A stretch of DNA of 64,000 nt from Flaccisagitta enflata (GCA_965153355.1 OZ231128.1:29326001-29390000); one strand, 5' to 3'. Shown: positions 51,148-63,207, numbered from the stretch's first letter. A program made the numbers and translations. The notes: a model not told the origin generated them from the letters alone.

Positions 51148-53100
51148 ATCAGAAACCATAATGTTAAGTGACCTAGGCGATCTTACTGCTGTTCAATCCA
51201 GACCCTTCACTACTATTATTATCAGCTTCTCAGTAAAAGTTAATCAACAGCAAGAAAAATCCACATTTATCAGCTCTCTGTGCAATGTGCTAGTGACAAG
51301 AAAAATTATATTTGTGTTGAGTTGTGCCCCCATATTCCTCACACCTATCTAATCTTCCCATTGTAAAAAGCTCCTGACTTAAACAACCTTAGATAAGGAT
51401 TCACCTAACAATTGAGTTTATTTCACCAAGTTACTCTGCTCTGAGTCAACCCCAAATTCTTCAATGAACAGCCATTATATCCCACTTTGAAGTCAAGCAA
51501 ATTGTCAAAGGACAAGTTAATTATCAAAAGATAATTGAGTAAACAAATGTTAAAAAACCATGACATTAAAGGAAAGATGGGAGAGTCAACCAACTGGGAC
51601 GAATGGCATTCTGTACCATGGCACTAAATTATATGAGAGTTGGACAACAATACTATGAGACCAAGAACCATAACAAGGACAAGAGCCCTAGAAGCCATAA
51701 CTGGTGTTTAATCTAGACCGTTAACAATAGCCTAACAACAAAAAATGCGATGTCATAGAAAAGTTCTCTATCAGAGGGATATGGCCCAAAATCATGTTTA
51801 CAGGTGGTCCATGAAAAAAATTTAGCTCTTGAACCCCTATAAATTGGCGCCGCCACCTGCCCCCTTTCCCATAGTAAAATATAGGCAAAAAATTTCACCT
51901 GCACATTTTCTATGGGATGTGAGGGGGGTGGCGGCGGTATTTTCTAGAGGTCCCAGGACCAAATTTTTGTTTTGGGTTATCTGTGTACATGATCTTGAGT
52001 CATATTCCTTCGATAGAGAACTGTCCTATGACTTTGCATGAACTCTTGTTATGCTAGTTAACAACTAACATTTAGATTTGCAAAAATCCACTTCAAACCA
52101 TATCAAACAGTTGCTTAGGAAAAACAAATCAACAAAAAGAAAAATCCATAATCATCAGCTATTTGTTTAATGTGCTAGCAACAAGAGAGAGAACTGGATT
52201 TGTGTCCAATAGTGCTCCCATATTCCTCACAACTATCTAATCTTCCCAAAAAGCTCATGACACCTACAACCTTACATTAAAATCTGCCTTACTAATTAAG
52301 CATGTTCCATCAAGTCAACCCTAAATTCCGAGATAGAAAGCAGTTGTATCTCAAATTCAAGTCATGCAAATTATCAATGGACAAGTGAAATATGAAAAAA
52401 TAGTTGAGTTACCAGAGAAAATGTTGTAAAAAAAACCATCAAAGGAAAGAATCGAGTCAACCACCAGCATTTTATACCAAGGTATACATTACTATGAAAA
52501 AAGACATGACAAGAGCCCCAGGAGCTATTACTTGTGTTTAATCTGGACCCTTCACAACTATTCTTATGAACAGCAAAACTCCACTAAAAAACCATATCAA
52601 AAAGCTGCTCAGTAAAAACAAATTGTAGCAAGAAAAATACATAGTTGTCAGCTATTTGTGTAATGTGCTAGCAACAAGAAAGAGTACTTGTTATGTGTGT
52701 TCAGCTCAACTGAATCAGTTGTGCCCCCACATTTCTCACACCTATCTGATCTTCCCATTGTAAAAAAAAAGTTAATTATGGTTAATCCTGATTTCGAAGA
52801 TATGTAGCAATCATATCTTAAAAAATGAGTCAAACAAATTATCAAAGCACAAGAATATCATCAAAAGCTGATTGAGTTACCAAATGCAAGATTAGAGAGT
52901 CAACCAGCTGGGTTCGCTGGCATTCTGAACAAAGGGATTGAAACATGAAAATTGGACAACATTTGTATAGAATCAAAAACCATAACAAGGACAAGAGCTC
53001 TTACTGCTTTTTAATACAGACCCTTCACAATTATCCTCATGATTGCAAAAATCCACTTCAAATCATATTAAAGAGCTTATCAGTAGAAACAAATCAGTGT
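51148..53100 (+). repeat. about 450-bp diverged tandem repeats, four copies
   Basis: Shared blocks: CCAGACCCTTCACTACTATT, AGCAAGAAAAATCCACATTT, AATGTGCTAG(T/C)(G/A)ACAAGA, CCCATATTCCTCACACCTAT, ACAAGGACAAGAGC. Copies begin near 51148, 51640 (interrupted by the MITE), 52500 and 52975. Lengths vary and identity is perhaps 75-85 percent. Confidence 0.75.
51728..52056. mobile_element. hAT-like MITE, 329 bp, 8-bp target duplication
   Basis: GTTAACAA stands at both 51720-51727 and 52057-52064. The element begins TAGCCTAACAACAAAAAATG and ends inverse-matching (…CTTGTTATGCTA). Inner arms GTCATAGAAAAGTTCTCT and AGAGAACTGTCCTATGAC also pair. The 8-bp duplication points to the hAT superfamily. A related truncated copy is at 55197-55400. 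Confidence 0.87.
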
Positions 53101-53244
53101 AGACACCTGCATCACCCAGCTTGATCCATGTTAAAGAGTATCGGGATGTTGACATGAAAATTGAGGTTAAAGGAGATATCATTACAAATACCATAAAAGT
53201 GCCATCTTTAACTCAACTGAGAGAAGATTCTATTGTTGGCAGGT

Positions 53245-55196
53245 GAAAGAAATTGCAGTATTGTCAATTTACTCCCAACGACCCAAAGTTTTTTCCCCAC
53301 GATTATTGCCTCAAATGAAGAATAAGGCGCAACTTATACTCACTGATTTTAACAAGGTTTAGCCATTATTATGCCCGAGAATTCGATGTCCAATCCAATG
53401 TCAATGTATGCTTTTATATCGAAAAAAATCGATCCTTTACTCAAAATGTCAAGATTCCATGATGAAAAAAACTTGCAGTATTGTCAATGTAACCCAAAAA
53501 TACTCAAAAATCCCATCGATCCCAACAACCACAACGACCATCAACAACCCCATCAATCCCATGCCAACAATCTCAACAACCCCAACAATCCCATCACCCT
53601 CCAACCATAAGTGCCATCCTTTGGTTGGCATGAGGCATAGACCAGCTCGAGGGAAAATCAGTAAAATGCCTCAATTCCATACGCATTTGAATAGTCACTA
53701 AATCAGACAATTTGCTGAAGTCTCTGAATTGTTGGATAAGTAATTTCTTGACTATGTCAATCTGATACTTAACATGACAAATGCTCTTGATATTGCGAGG
53801 TCTGATAATCCCTCAAAAAGGCATTGATCATTCACAGTCTTTGAGACTCATCAACTTTTACCCCTTAAATTTCCCGCATCCCCCCACCATTTACTACTTC
53901 CTGGTCAGTCTTCAGTCACATGACATGTGGAGTCATGCATGATGCGTTCCGTCTAATTACAACCCATGAAGTCTCAAATCGCTCAAAGCTACTGTCTTTG
54001 TTGCCACAACTACGCTAACACACTAAACTTATGGTTGTAAGCATTGTGTATTGACTGCTTGTGGGATATGTGCATTTAATGATAAAACCAAAGTAACTAT
54101 CATGGTTAGTTCGCTTGGATACACCATACTGACTGTCGTCTGTACAAAATTGTACATTTTAAAGCCTTTTCATCCAACATTGTTTTTCATATTGTCGATA
54201 TTCACAAAGCACTTAGAAGCTGTTTATGTCATCAACAATCTATAGTCGTTTACATGTCAAGTTGAATATCCCTCACTATACCCAACTGAAAAATATTGAA
54301 GAGGGCCTTGTGAGCCCTCACTGACTAGTTTCTACGCGCATCAGTTTTCCACTTCGCATATAAGAGAAGATGTTGCATCATCGGAATAATTTTGGAAAAA
54401 CTTTGTTTAACGCTGTTACATTCAACAGAGTACTTGCGTGATTTTTATGCCTGATGATAAGACACCTCTTTTTCTCTACACAGTATATCAGCAAACAAAT
54501 TTCCTCCCCTTCTTCCTCTCGCCACATCTATGATTCTATGTATGCGCAATTTTGGCTTTTTGAAGAAAAAAAATCAAAGCACTTCTAGTATTTCTTATTG
54601 GTCAGCGGTCCCAAAGGACCGTTAATCTGTAGAATTCAGGGGTGAATTTTCAAACATTTGTTCAAATGTTCACATCTCGGTAAAATGATACCGGTTTTTA
54701 ACGACTGATGTTTTCACCAAAATTTTTATGCAGGAAACCCCAGTTGCTGTAGGAAAAGAGGTTAAAAATTCATTTTGTCAGAAAAAGTTATCGGTCCAGT
54801 AAAACCTCGATTAAGCGTTCAAAAATTTTTTCTAGTTTATGATAACAATTGTACCTATAAAAAGCAACTTATCCTGATGTTTTGGCTAGGTTGTCACAGG
54901 TAGTGGTGCCCTGGCTTTGTTACACTGACCAAGTCACGGAATTAATTTCTGCTTTGCGGTTGAAAGAACATCCAGAAGCCATGATTTCAAGAAAAGTATC
55001 GGCGTTATTTTTTCCAGTCATAAAATCAAGTTTTTGTTCGCGAAATCGGAGATGTTTCATTTTTCTCTTTCAGAGCTTTTAAATATTTCAAGCAAGGCAA
55101 AATCGTTGCTCAGTAAGGTGATCTTTTTTCTCTAGAGTAAGCCATTTAACGGACTGTTCTAATCAGTTGTTTGTAAGCGACATGATTAGCCCACTA
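53245..55196. other. no gene; decayed repeats
   Basis: CCCAACAACC/CCCATCAATC short repeats lie at 53515-53605. A partial F2-like block (GGTCAGCGGTCCCAAAGGAC) is at 54598-54650. No exon with splice support was found; open frames to 97 residues are low-complexity or A+T-driven. Confidence 0.5.
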
Positions 55197-55400
55197 AGAA
55201 AATACGCTTTTTCATAGAAAAGTTTTCTAAGAGATATGACGCAGAATCATAAATAAAGATGGTTCATGACAAAAATTTGGCCATGGAGCTTCTATAAAGT
55301 GTGCCGGTCACTTACCCCATTTCCCATCATAAAAGACCAAAATCCTTCGTACATTTCTAATGGGATAAGGGGGTGGTGGCGGGGTGACCTACAGTGTGAA
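55197..55400. mobile_element. second copy of the hAT-like MITE, right end lost
   Basis: TAGCCCACTAAGAAAATACG, TCATAGAAAAGTTTTCTAAG, TTCCCATCATAAAAGACC and GGGGTGGTGGCGG match 51728-51950. The right inverted end is missing next to an F2 copy. Confidence 0.7.
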
Positions 55401-55414
55401 CATTGACAAATGAA

Positions 55415-56058
55415 AATAGTCGCAAAAGCGTTAGATGGTCAGCGGTACCCGTTGCCCCTATGTGAGTGTATGTGGGTGTGAGGTGGTTAGAGGGGCAGCG
55501 GCCCCGAAGGGGCCGATGACCTATGCTGTTTTTATTTGAGCCTCAAGGCTGGAATTATGGCCTCAAGGCTGGATTTGGGGCTTTGAGGCTTGGAGTTGAG
55601 CCTTGAGGCTTAGATTTGAGCCTTGAAGCTGGAATTATGGCCTTGAGGCTGGAATTATGGCTTCAAGGATGGAATTGGGGCTTTGAGGTTTGGATTTGAG
55701 CCTTGAGGCTGGGATTTAAGCCTCAAGGCTGGGATTTGAGCCTCAAGGCTGGGATTTGAGCCACGAGGCTGGGATTTAGGCCTCAAGGTTAGAATTAGGA
55801 TCTCTGGGGTTGAACATGAGCCTCACAGCTAGAATTTGGGCCTCAGGGCTAGATTTTGGGCCTCTGGGCTAGAATTTTGGCCTCAAGGCTAGAATTTGGG
55901 CCTCAAGGCTAGAATTTGGATCTCTGGGGTGGAATATGGGCCTCACAGCCAGAATTTGGGCCGCGAAGCTGGGGGGGGGTACGGACGGAGACGGAGGAGA
56001 AATTTCTGCATATGTGAAAGCATAGGTCATCGGCCCCTTCGGGGCCGCTGCCCAAAAA
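55415..56058 (+). mobile_element. F2 element, copy J (GATGACCTATGC subfamily)
   Basis: Head TAGTCGCAAAAGCGTTAGAT, GGTCAGCGGTACCCGTTGCC, CAGCGGCCCCGAAGGGGCCG. Inner array 55540-55965 of GAATTATGGCCTCAAGGCTG / GAGGCTGGGATTTGAGCC units, about 20 copies in sub-blocks. Inverted tail 56010-56058 (GAAAGCATAGGTCATCGGCC to GCCGCTGCCCAAAAAG). Confidence 0.85.
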
Positions 56059-56569
56059 GTATTAAGCTGTTTCTCCTCGATGCATCATTTTTATAGCCTG
56101 GAATTATTTTTATCTTAAAGTACTATGTTTGACATCAATTGTATCAAAATTTCAAGGGTCTGAAATGAATAGTTTGCCCGCAACATCAAATTTAAGTAAA
56201 GAAGGCATATCCAGAAGATGCTCATTTTCAGCTCAAATTTTTCTTTTTTCATTAGGGGAGATTTTCTTTGATTTGTTCTTGTTTAAAGACGGCTTGAGCT
56301 TTAGATACCAGATTGGTCTCAAATGGAAGATTATTTGACATTTTTTCATTTAAAACCAATTTGGCACCCATGGCTTTAGCTAGTGAAATATCAGAGCGAT
56401 TTATAAAAAAAGCTGCTTTGATAAAAAAAGTGAAAAATCGAGCTCAAACTGAAAATACTCATTTTACTTAAAACTCATGTTATGAAAAAACTATTTAACT
56501 CAGACCAATGAATTCTTATAAAAAAATGCCAAATATAGTACTTTTAGAAAAAAATAATTCCCAATCCAC

Positions 56570-57060
56570 AATAGCTCTAAATCACCACCTATCAAGTGAA
56601 ATTACATATCTCAACTCCAGCACCCCCAAACCACCCCTTTCCACCCAAACAATAGCTCCAAATCACCACCTATCAAGTGAAATTACATATCTCAACTCCA
56701 GCACCCCCAAACCACCCCTTTCCACCCACACAATAGCTCAAAATCACCACCTATCAAATGAAATTACATATCTCAACTCCAGCACCCCCAAACCACCCCT
56801 TTCCACCCACACAATAGCTCCAAATCACCACTTATCAAGTGAAATTACATATCTCAACTCCAGCACCCCCAAACCACCCCTTTCCACCCACACAATAGCT
56901 CCAAATCACCACCTATCAAATGAAATTACATATCTCAACTCCAGCACCCCCAAACCACCCCTTTCCACCCACACAATAGCTCCAAATCACCACCTATTGA
57001 GTGAAATTACATATCTCAACTCCAGCACCCCCAAACCACCCCTTTCCACCCATGCAATCA
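56570..57060 (+). repeat. 81-bp minisatellite, six units, open in one frame
   Basis: Units begin CAATAGCTCCAAATCACCAC and contain GAAATTACATATCTCAACTC and CCCCCAAACCACCCCTTTCC. They are 95 percent or more identical. 81 is a multiple of three, so a frame from 56508 to 57101 stays open with a 27-residue unit (NHHLSSEITYLNSSTPKPP core). Nothing shows it is expressed. Confidence 0.93.
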
Positions 57061-57111
57061 TGAAGACAATGCATCTTGGAGTAAAAGTTTTTTGCATTTG
57101 AGAGTGTTCAC

Positions 57112-57481
57112 CCTGTATGCTTTCACACAGGGGAATTTCCTCCTTCTCCTCCTTCTCCTCCTCCATCCCCCCTCCCCCAACCTCCTGGCCAATATTTCAG
57201 CCTCGTGACCCATATTATAGCCTAAAGGCCCAAATCCCAGCCTTGAGGCCTAAATCCCTCAAGGCTGGGATTTGTGCCTCAAAGGTGGGATTTTGGCCTT
57301 GAGGTTGGGATTTGGCCCTCAAGACATGGATTTGGGCCTTGAGGCTGGGATATGGGCCGTGAGGCTGAGACATGGGCCTGGAGGTGGGGGGGGCGGACAA
57401 AGAAGGAGAAGAAGGAGAAGGAGAAAATTCCCCTGTATGAAAGCATAGGTCATCAAACCCTTTGGGGCCGCTGCCCAAAAG
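57112..57481 (+). mobile_element. F2 element, copy K, short array
   Basis: TGCTTTCACACAGGGGAATT, a short array (TGAGGCTGGGATTTGGGCC type), GGGCGGACAAAGAAGGAGAA, and the inverted tail AGCATAGGTCATCAAACCCT to GCCGCTGCCCAAAAGG. The head is missing. An inverted lone head lies at 57575-57695 (GGGCAACGGGTACCGCTGAC, ACGCTTTTGCAAC), and a further fragment at 57758-57805. Confidence 0.75.
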
Positions 57482-57805
57482 GATCAACAGATAAACGGGC
57501 AAACCAATAGACCACCAGACAGACATCCATATTACAGATATTCATTCCTGACAGACAAATAGACAGTCCTGTGTGGAATCATAGGTCACCTGCTCCTCCG
57601 GGGCCGCTGCCTATACTAGGAACAATAAATGATGAGAAAAAAAATCTTAAAAGGGCAACGGGTACCGCTGACAATGTAACGCTTTTGCAACTATTTTTAA
57701 ATGCTCAAATCAAGTACGGCTTATTAGTCATGATACCATTGATTTTCCTTTTTTGACAGCGGCCCAAAAGGGCCAATGTCCTGTAGGATCATGGGTCCCA
57801 GGGCC

Positions 57806-58579
57806 AAACCCTAGTAAAGGTGGAAAAAAAAGGTCTAGGGTTGTGAACCCCCTGCTTATCTTATTTATGGTGTCAAGCATCTGAAATAATGAACCTCACT
57901 CTTTTAATTGTTTTATTTACCTTTGATTAATTTCTTTTCCTGCTTTGACTGGTCAAAATACTTGTCTGAATGTGTTATCCAATAAGGATTCTAGTAGAGT
58001 ATTTTTTTCTCTTCTTAGCCTAAGGAGTGACAGACTTTTCTAGTTTTCAATCAAGAAAAAAATGATCTTGAAAAGAAAAATCAAATTTGGCTAAGACTAA
58101 GACAATATAAGCTTCACCTAAGCAACGAGTGTTCTGAGAATTCTCCTATGTATAGTTAGAGCCCTAAAACAAAAAAATCGGCTTGGAAATATAGCATTTA
58201 CAATCAATAAATATCAAAAAGGAAGTGTTTTGAAGTGATTTCAAAGCTAAAAATTATAGTCATAATGTCTTAAAGTTTGAAAAAATAATTGAATAGTGTG
58301 GTTTGAGTTTTAACGGATGAAAACAACCAAAAACCAATTTTATCTTTTTTTACTCACTGAATTACAGAAAATCTCTTCAAACTGATTGTTAAAGATTTCA
58401 TCATATGTATTTCTACTATAATTTTACATTTTCTATAGTTTTTTTGTTTTTGAAAATTGCATTTAAACTTCTAAGCTGAAAAGCTGTTTTTAAGCTGTTT
58501 TTTAGCTGTTGTTTTACCTGAATCTATCAAATATGCCACCTAAATAGCTGTAAAGGGTGAAATCATTTATACAGCTAAT
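57806..58579. other. no gene seen
   Basis: A+T-rich, no recognisable exon, RNA gene or repeat family. Confidence 0.5.
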
Positions 58580-58587
58580 ATTACAAC

Positions 58588-58723
58588 TAGGGATGTGGAA
58601 GCGATTGACCGCTTCCATTTTGATGGGTGGGATAGCTACTAGTATTTGAACTGAAAAATGGAAGCGGAAGCGGAAGCGGAAGCGGTGGAAGCGGCATGAA
58701 AATCGACCGCTTCCACATCCCTA
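58588..58723. mobile_element. hAT-like MITE, 136 bp, perfect 8-bp duplication
   Basis: TAGGGATGTGGAAGCGATTG at the left and its inverse at the right (…CGACCGCTTCCACATCCCTA). ATTACAAC flanks both sides (58580-58587, 58724-58731). A GGAAGC tandem run lies in the middle. Confidence 0.93.
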
Positions 58724-58848
58724 ATTACAACACCATTCAAGTATTTTCAAAACTTTAATAGGTCATATCTGCAATCATTAGCTTCAAAAATACTTAAAAG
58801 TGCTTTATTTTTACTTTTTATTGGTTAAAAATGCTGTTTCCAAGCTGA

Positions 58849-59232
58849 TTTTTAGTCGCGTGCACGCAACTCTACAACCCGCTTTGTCTGTCCGTCCATC
58901 CATCCGTTGGTCCATTGGTCCATCAGTCAAACTTTATTTTTTTTATTACTATCAGTTATTCTTAGTCATTTTAGGTCATTTTTAGTCATTCTAAGTCATT
59001 CTCAGTCATTCTAAGTCATTCTTAGTCATTCTAAATTGTTATAAGTCGTTTTAAGTCATTTTACGTTATATTAAGTCACTTGAGTTTGGTCAATTTAGTT
59101 GTATAAGTCATTTATCATCATTTCATGTCATTTTAAGTCATTTTAAGTCATTTTATGTCATTTTTAGTCAGTTTGAGTCATCCTAAGTTATTTATGTCCC
59201 GCACGCGACTTATAGGTGTTGGCCTTGTTTAA
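58849..59232 (+). mobile_element. F1 element with a 10-bp minisatellite inside
   Basis: Head AGTCGCGTGCACGCAACTC, CTACAACCCGCTTTGTCTG, CCATCCGTTGGTCC array. Then about 18 units of TCATT(C/T)TAAG type (58965-59190), and an end GTCCCGCACGCGACT, GGTGTTGGCCTTGTTT. The first units of the same 10-mer are seen in the F1 copy at 63824. Confidence 0.8.
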
Positions 59233-59423
59233 CAACAGACTTCAAACAAATTGAGCAAAATAAAATTTTTCTCGTGATTTTTTTTGGATCTAAAAAAATG
59301 TTATTTTATTATGGATGAAAAAGGGATATCAATTTTGTTAAGATGTTCTTTTTAAACCTCCTTGGTCTTGTCTTGAAGATTTGATTGAATATCTTGAAAA
59401 TAGTCACTGCTTTCATAGTTTTT

Positions 59424-59895
59424 TAGTCACTTGCTATGCGACTCTATGAGAGAGTGTCCCATAACAGGTCTGTCTGTCTGTAACGCAAAACTTTAGATGA
59501 TGTGAATTTGGCTGGAAAAGCGATTTCCGAGTATTACTGCCCCTGATCTGGCACGATATAGGCCTAGCCCACTCGCAAACTGCCCTGCCCACCTACATCA
59601 ATGCCCCTGCCCACCCACAAATGACTACTTATTGGCCATATAGGCTTTGTTAAAACTATATCAGTCTTTTTCAGGGCCTCGGGCCTCGTGCGCAAGGCTA
59701 AATATGTGACATCGCATTCTATGAGAGGCTTTGTTCGTCCATCCGTCCATCTGTGATTCACACACCAGTCGAAAAATATTATAAGGCGCATTACTGCCCC
59801 AGTATGTGATCGTGAATGTGTTTGAGGAGGGTATGAAGTGGGCGGGATTTACGTTCCCTCCCACCCGTCCGCGACAATATTGTAATTCCGCGGTT
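59424..59895 (+). mobile_element. two F1 elements in tandem
   Basis: 59424-59652: AGTCACTTGCTATGCGACTC head, GTAACGCAAAACTTTAGATG body as at 4634 and 13391, tail GGCCATATAGGCTTTGTT. 59690-59895: GTGACATCGCATTCTATGAG head, TTCGTCCATCCGTCC array, CCCACCCGTCCGCGACAATA with the CAATATTGTAATTCCGCGG tail subtype. Confidence 0.75.
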
Positions 59896-60217
59896 GACGT
59901 GAATATGCTCCAAAGACGCTGATCAGTTGTCATTCACGAAACATAACTAAATCTTCCGCATCATTAGCCATTGTAGTTATATCATATGATGCCGCTCCTT
60001 GTACAAGTTGTAGACATCATGTGTTGCCCGCGCGACTTGCCAATGGCCAAGTTGCCATTAAATCGGACACCAACCGAGACAACTCTTTGGGCGTGTTTCT
60101 AGTGAAGATGAAAAACGCGGTAGGTCCCGTTGAACGCATTTTCAGCATGACCACATATTCATGAATTTTAACTGTCCCATAAGGGAACGACCAAAATGAA
60201 TTGGCGAGCCCGTAAAC

Positions 60218-60353
60218 TAGGGATGTGGAAGCGATTGACCGCTTCCGTTTTGGAGGATGGGATAGCTACTAATATTTGTACTACAAAATGGAAGCGGAAG
60301 CGGAAGCGGGAGCTGTGGAAGCGGCACCAAAATCAACCGCTTCCACATCCCTA
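60218..60353. mobile_element. hAT-like MITE, 136 bp, second copy
   Basis: Same length and ends as 58588-58723. Flanks CCGTAAAC and CAGTAAAC agree at 7 of 8 bases. Confidence 0.9.
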
Positions 60354-60748
60354 CAGTAAACAGAGCGAGGGAGCAAAGTGAGCGTAGTGCTGCGGAGCAA
60401 GTAAGCAAAGTGAGCAGATCGGAGCGAGCGAACGAACATAGCGAGCGACCGAGTGGCCCTTTCAAAACGCAATTGTCTATGACTAGAAACGCGCCGTTAA
60501 TCTCTGTCAACAATCGGAAATTAGGGTTACTTCCGCCTCTACCAACCGTCAAGTTGCTATTTTCAGCCCCTAAAAGTGTTGTTGAGAGTGAAAGTGGGTC
60601 GCGTGAAACTCGCCATCCATCCTTCTCATGCGTCTCATCCTCTTCTCGTTCGTCTCATCCTCTTTTTCATGCCTCTTTTACGTCTCGAGACTCTTTTTTT
60701 CCTTCCGTCATATCGCTTTTTGATGTCCAACATCTTCATCTTTCGTTT

Positions 60749-60784
60749 ACAACAACAAAGACAACGACAACGACAACGACAACG

Positions 60785-60878
<94 letters not shown>

Positions 60879-60901
60879 AATCAACAACAACAATAACAAC
60901 A
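60749..60901. repeat. (CGACAA)/(CAA)n microsatellite
   Basis: Starts with CAACGA units then becomes pure CAA. Confidence 0.96.
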
Positions 60902-60974
60902 ACCGCAGTTTCATGAACAACGATCCAGAAATACAGGACAACTATAGAATACAGCATGATCCAACTCAACTGTA

Positions 60975-62045
60975 GCTTTTGATCACGGCATTGTTCTAAA
61001 GTAATAAAAATAATTCAATTCTGAAAAAAACGTATGAAAAGTGATTGCTTGGCATTTTTTGAAAAATCATTTCCCAAGATTTTCTATCAAATTTTGATAC
61101 TTTTTACACGGAACAGACTTTGCTAAAAAAGGTCATACATCTCTGATTTTTTATTAAACTAAATCCAATTGCAATTTTTTTTGGCACTAAACCATAACAA
61201 CATCAGTACATTTCCTATCTGAGATTCGATCTCAAAAGCTAAGAACTTGTAAAAAATCAAATCGCAAAAAAAAAAAAAAAAAAAAACCAAACAAAAAAAA
61301 ACAACAAAAAAAGCTCCTCTGCATCTATCATCATAAGATGCCAAACATTACCTATCAGAAACTTTTCAGAATTAAATTATTTTTTTTAGTTTTTTAGATG
61401 CGTCATCGCATCTCTATAAGAGGGTCCGTCGGTCCGTCGGTCCGTCGGTCCGTCGGTCCGTTACGCCTCTCATCAGAGAAAAGCTGTCGTAAATTCTTGG
61501 AAAAGACAATAACAAAGAAGTGGTACCCAGTTACAAGGCTCACATTTCATCAGTCATTAAGAATCTAGCTTCCAAACCTTAAGAAAAGTATAGATATTTG
61601 CGCAAATTAATGCTGAGATATTTTCTACATTCCTGTTTCAAAATACAAGCTAGAAACAAAAAGGATCTGACCTCAGAAATGAGGCTAAATTCAGCTAAAA
61701 ATGTACGACTAAAAAAGCGAGATGTCTAATATCACGCAGATGGCGCATCTAATTGCCCCATCGGGCTTGTTAGTTTTGCCGTCGTAAAATGAAACAATCG
61801 AGTTGAATCATACTGTAAAATAAGAAACACCGACAACAACGACGACGACAAGGACAACAATATGGAAAACCCCGATATCCCTGGCCCCACCCTTATATTC
61901 ACCTCTACCTCTGATTGCAAAGCCCCGCTACCCCTTTTCTCTCCGTCCATCAGCGTTCCACACGTGTTCTTCCTTTCAACATCGTTGGAATCCTGATCAC
62001 CTTAATCATCATCGACTCTTTGAATTATCACTTTTTATTTTCTTT
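60975..62045. other. no gene assigned; one F1 head
   Basis: F1 head at 61395-61465 (perfect hairpin GATGCG-TCAT-CGCATC, then GGTCCGTC array, TTACGCC). A 44-codon frame begins at 61861 without domain support. A poly-A run is at 61266-61285. Confidence 0.5.
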
Positions 62046-62335
62046 TTAGTTGCGGACACGCAACTCTATAAGAGGCTTGGTCCGTCCGTTGGTCCGCTGG
62101 TCCGTTGGTCCGTTGGTCCGTTGGTCCGTTGGTCCGTTGCTCCGTTGGTCCGTTGCTCCGTTGATCCGTGATGATCGAGTTGAAAAGTGCGAAAACGCGC
62201 ATTTTTGATGCTGCAGCTGAGCTGAGTCTTTATTAGTGAATGTGTATGGGGTGGGCGAGGGTGTGGATGAGGGTTGTATACCCCTGCCCACCCGACCGCA
62301 ACAATATTGTGATCCCCGTATCCAACCTTACGTGA
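62046..62335 (+). mobile_element. F1 element, GTTGCG stem, long CCGTTGGT array
   Basis: Perfect hairpin GTTGCG-GACA-CGCAAC, TCTATAAGAGGCTTGGTCCG, about nine CCGTTGGT/CCGTTGCT units, GAGTTGAAAAGTGCGAAAAC, and the CAACAATATTGTGATCCCCG tail subtype. Confidence 0.87.
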
Positions 62336-62346
62336 CTTTGTGTGTT

Positions 62347-62656
<310 letters not shown>

Positions 62657-62659
<3 letters not shown>

Positions 62660-62862
62660 AGTCACGTGCTACGCGACTCTACACCCCGCTTTGTCGGTCC
62701 GTCGGTTGGTCAGTTAGTTGGTCAGTCCCCTTTTTACTTTTTCAGCGTTTTTGAGCTTTTTGAGCCTATTGCTCCTGCCCAAATGCTCTGGTGACCTTCT
62801 CCAGCACTGCTCCTGCCCACCCACGCGCGACTGGGGTAACCGTGTATCCGGCCTTGTTCTCT
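62657..62862 (+). mobile_element. F1 element inserted in a (CT)n tract
   Basis: (CT)n ends at 62656, F1 head AGTCACGTGCTACGCGACT follows, and after the tail GTGTATCCGGCCTTGTT the sequence is CTCTCTCTCTCC again. Body matches the long subtype in sense orientation (CCTATTGCTCCTGCCCAAAT). Confidence 0.87.
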
Positions 62863-63207
62863 CTCTCTCCTTGTCTTTTTCACCATTGACGTCTTCCATT
62901 TTTTTCCATTCAGTTACTTAGATTCAATATTCTTTATCCTATTCAATCAAGGAAAAAATCGATTTGTGATAGAATTAATAAGGTTTTGCCATAGCTGCAG
63001 CTATGTTTCTCTTTCTATTACCATAAAATATATCCGATTTAGAAATATATTTGCAAGGGATTGTGAGAGATCGTAACACAGTACTACCCAGGTTATCGCT
63101 TGGCACCACCCGGCACCCAGCTTTTTTCAATTCAGTTGTGTCAAACGCAAATAGAAAAAATATACTTACAACCCCCTACCACTCCCACTCCCCTCAACCC
63201 CCTTCAA

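Larger units (their letters stand above)
51098..53240 (+). pseudogene. degenerate, split copy of the ROCO ubiquitin-like 3' end
   Basis: CCATTTTGAATACCAAAGAT at 51098 matches ROCO 50667-50690 (residues TILNTKDC). The match resumes at 53100 with ACACCTGCATCACCCAGCTT, equal to ROCO 50708-50730 but with a 1-bp insertion. It goes on as LIHVKEYRDVDMKIEVKG, parallel to LIHVKEKWEIVVEIDVSG, up to TGA near 53244. The 2 kb between the halves is tandem repeat plus a hAT-like MITE. Remnant of a tandem duplicate; no intact frame. Confidence 0.75.

Noticed and set aside
53371-53701. Small secreted-type or Asn/His/Pro-rich gene
   Set aside because: The frame is produced by CCCAACAACC and CCCATCAATC short repeats and has no splice or signal-peptide support.
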